Part shown: positions 38,304 through 40,155 of the stretch, one piece after another
Layout of the letters: the number at the start of each line of letters is the position of its first letter
Position numbering within the stretch: the first letter of the stretch is position 1
IMG/VR virus record: IMGVR_UViG_3300046812_000189
Span: 1-40,155 of that record
Direction: 5' to 3' (one strand)
DNA length: 40,155 nucleotides
From: a virus
Made by a program: the position numbers and the translations under genes
The notes under the pieces: generated by a model
The model's database searches: none
What the model saw: the letters and a program-made list of their open reading frames with translations, nothing else
Told to the model about the DNA's origin: nothing

Positions 38304-39344
38304 ATGGCAACCGCTGATCCGAACGCCCCCTCGAACTTCTGGACCCTGCCCGGGCCGCCCGGCTTCGATCAAGTCAACGGGGACTATCAGACGTATCTCG
38401 GCCGCCCGCTGACCCAGGCCGAATACGATCAGTATTGGGCGAACAAAACCAATTACACGAGCAACGACGTGGCCGGCACGCCCGAGGCCGTCGCGTACAA
38501 CACGCAGAAGGGCACCCCCGGCGCCATCCCGACCAACCCCGACACCGGCGCGCAGATCGGCGCCGGCCTGCCCTGGGCGAACGGCGCGCCCGTCGGCACG
38601 GTGCCCGGCTACCATTGGGACGCCCGCTTGCAAATGTGGCAGCCGGGCGATCCGCCCGGCACCACGACGCCCGCGGACACCGGCGGCGGCGGCTCGACCG
38701 GCGGCGGCGGCACATCCGGCGGCGGGACCACCGTCGCCCCGTCGACACCCGGCGCGACGTGGAACGCGCCGATCGGGCTGCCGGCGACCGGCTTCGGCGC
38801 GGCGCCGCCGACGTATCAGAGCGATCCGAACGCGCCGCAGTATCAGCCGCTCCCGACCTATGTCGCGCCGACGTGGACCGGCGGCGATTTCGTCAACCCG
38901 ACCGAGGCCGATCTCATCGCGTCGCCCGGCTACCAGGCACGGCTCGATCGCCTGATGCAAACCAAGACGCGCCAGGCCGCGGCGCAGGGCACGATCTTGA
39001 GCGGCGGCACGTTGCAGGCGCTCGATCGCGCCGGCCAGGACTACGCGACCAACGAGTACCAGACCTTCCGCAATAACGCGCTCGACGCCTACAAACAGAA
39101 ATACAGCCAGTTCACCGACGCGGCCGGGATGGATCTGAACGCGCGCACGATCAACGCGAACCAGAACAATACGACCTTCGCGAACCGGACCGCGACCTAC
39201 AACACCAACAACGCGCGCACGCTCAGCGACTACCTGACCAACGTCAGCGCGCAACGCAACGCCGAACTCGATTACTGGGGCCGGCTGACGGACGTGAACA
39301 ATGCCGGCGCCAACCTCGCCGGCAGCAGCTACCGGGCGCCATGA
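38304..39344 (+). CDS. Putative internal virion protein
   Basis: A 346-residue protein. Middle linker of Gly/Thr (about 125-150). The C-terminal half has SPGYQARLDRLMQTKTRQAA, AQGTILSGGTLQALDRAGQD, YATNEYQTFRNNALDAYKQK. This is a pattern shared by many podovirus ejection or DNA-transfer proteins (GYQ, then AAxG, then SGGTLxAL, then YG-type helix). It is coupled to the next gene by a four-base overlap (ATGA at 39341-39344). Confidence 0.65.
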   Translation: MATADPNAPSNFWTLPGPPGFDQVNGDYQTYLGRPLTQAEYDQYWANKTNYTSNDVAGTPEAVAYNTQKGTPGAIPTNPDTGAQIGAGLPWANGAPVGTVPGYHWDARLQMWQPGDPPGTTTPADTGGGGSTGGGGTSGGGTTVAPSTPGATWNAPIGLPATGFGAAPPTYQSDPNAPQYQPLPTYVAPTWTGGDFVNPTEADLIASPGYQARLDRLMQTKTRQAAAQGTILSGGTLQALDRAGQDYATNEYQTFRNNALDAYKQKYSQFTDAAGMDLNARTINANQNNTTFANRTATYNTNNARTLSDYLTNVSAQRNAELDYWGRLTDVNNAGANLAGSSYRAP

Positions 39345-40155
39345 CCGGGGTCAGTCAGATCCTCGCGCAGCTCGCCGAGAACGCCGGCAAGGCGCGGCTC
39401 GTCCAAGGGCAGATTTACGGGAACGCCGTCGCCGCGGCCTCGCAGGTGCCGGCGCAGATTCTCGACGATCAGGAGCGCCAGCAGCAGATCGACTTTCAAC
39501 GCGCGCGCGACGTGCAGCAGATGGGCCTCGCGCTCCGCGCCGATCAGCGCGCGACCGCGGATCAGGCGTATCAGGATCAGGCGCGCGCGACACAGGTCGC
39601 GCACGATCAGGCCGTCCGCGCCGGCCTCACGGCGGCGATGGGCCCCGATGGCGATCCGACGGTGTTCGACGCCGGCAAGGCCTGGCGCGCGGTGTCCGCG
39701 CTCGGCCGCCCGGACGCCATGACCGACGTGATCAACATCCACCAGGCGATCCGCGGCAAACCGCTCTTTAAGAAACAGGACGAGACGGGCGTCGACCCGA
39801 ATACCTACGCGCCGATCCCTGGCCTCGAGGCGACACCGAAGATCCCCGAGATGGGCACGCCGGGGTACGAGATTTATCTCCGCTCGCTCGCCAACCAACC
39901 CGCGGCCGCGCCGGGCGCGCCGGCCTCGAGCGCCGCGCCGCCCGTCGGCGTGCCCACCTACGCCGGCCGCGCCGATCTGTTACAGCACGGCCCGCCGCCG
40001 TCGCCGGTGCCGGCCGGCGGCCCTGGCGCGCCGTCGACCGTGACGCCACCCGCCGCGCCCGCGCCGGCGCTCGCCGCCCCGGCCGCCGTGTCGGCCTTTG
40101 ACGCCGGCGGCGGCGGCACGTTCGCCGGCCCGACGACCTACGGCCCGGCGCCGGC
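39341..40155 (+). CDS. Internal virion protein, 5' part of gene crossing the join
   Basis: ATG 39341 overlaps the previous stop. The frame is open to the window end and continues at base 1 of the window through the 140-bp overlap, giving one 591-residue protein ending at 1101. The N-terminal 110 residues are a long helical region (AENAGKARLVQGQIYGNAVA, then QQQIDFQRARDVQQMGLALR). A Pro/Ala linker follows. It is the third of the ejection-type genes. The role is inferred from context and composition. Confidence 0.72.
   Translation, partial: MTGVSQILAQLAENAGKARLVQGQIYGNAVAAASQVPAQILDDQERQQQIDFQRARDVQQMGLALRADQRATADQAYQDQARATQVAHDQAVRAGLTAAMGPDGDPTVFDAGKAWRAVSALGRPDAMTDVINIHQAIRGKPLFKKQDETGVDPNTYAPIPGLEATPKIPEMGTPGYEIYLRSLANQPAAAPGAPASSAAPPVGVPTYAGRADLLQHGPPPSPVPAGGPGAPSTVTPPAAPAPALAAPAAVSAFDAGGGGTFAGPTTYGPAP
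40016..40155. repeat. Terminal direct overlap, right copy
   Basis: Identical to bases 1-140 except at 40142 (G here, C at 127). It marks closure of a 40,015-bp circle, or the redundant ends of a permuted genome. The single difference lies in a Pro/Ala-rich linker codon. Confidence 0.93.

Overview
The window is a complete genome of a temperate tailed phage with a P22-type (podovirus) morphogenetic module. Bases 1-140 recur at 40016-40155 with one mismatch, so the unit genome is about 40,015 bp and the sequence closes into a circle. One virion gene runs across that join. The DNA is very GC-rich and most genes overlap their neighbour by 1-4 bases (ATGA, TGATG, GTGA). The host cannot be named from sequence. 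The attP site matches the 3' part of a bacterial tRNA-Gly(CCC), and several promoters fit the sigma-70 consensus.

Layout: (1) 23486-40155 continuing to 2606, plus strand: small and large terminase, portal, scaffold, P22-type coat protein, a beta-rich decoration candidate, gp4-like and gp10-like head-completion proteins, fibre-like proteins and four large ejection-type proteins, in an order close to that of P22. (2) 2560-5769: small membrane ORFs, an Ig-like/barrel surface protein, a collagen-like fibre and zinc-finger proteins. (3) 5843-6802, minus strand: a four-gene cassette with a DNA-binding protein and a one-helix membrane protein. (4) 7029-8938, plus: a conserved small phage protein and a RecB/Cas4-like nuclease. 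(5) 9055-11017: an accessory island of lower GC holding a winged-helix/GHKL-ATPase/DUF4325 fusion under its own operator-rich promoter, and a minus-strand DUF5678 plus retropepsin pair. (6) 11255-13972: lysogeny region with a free-standing copy of the integrase arm-binding domain, helically phased arm-type repeats, attP, a tyrosine integrase, a repressor and a divergent Cro-like gene. (7) 13972-23489: early operon with an excisionase-like protein, two pentameric GG arrays around an unknown gene, RecT, HNH nuclease, a second RecB-like nuclease, a DUF1376 replication gene whose 3' half is made of 12-bp iterons, a loader-like protein, RusA, a J-domain protein and many small zinc proteins.

The integrase, attP, arm sites and repressor/Cro switch set lysogeny. 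RecT, the nucleases, RusA and the DUF1376/iteron locus would carry replication and recombination, and the terminase feeds headful-type packaging into the P22-like capsid. No endolysin, holin or spanin is recognisable.

The most unusual signals are the 5-bp-periodic NNNGG arrays beside recT, the wHTH-ATPase-DUF4325 gene with the adjacent protease pair, the second integrase arm-domain gene across attP, and the in-frame TGA that splits the DUF1376 gene at the first base of its first iteron.
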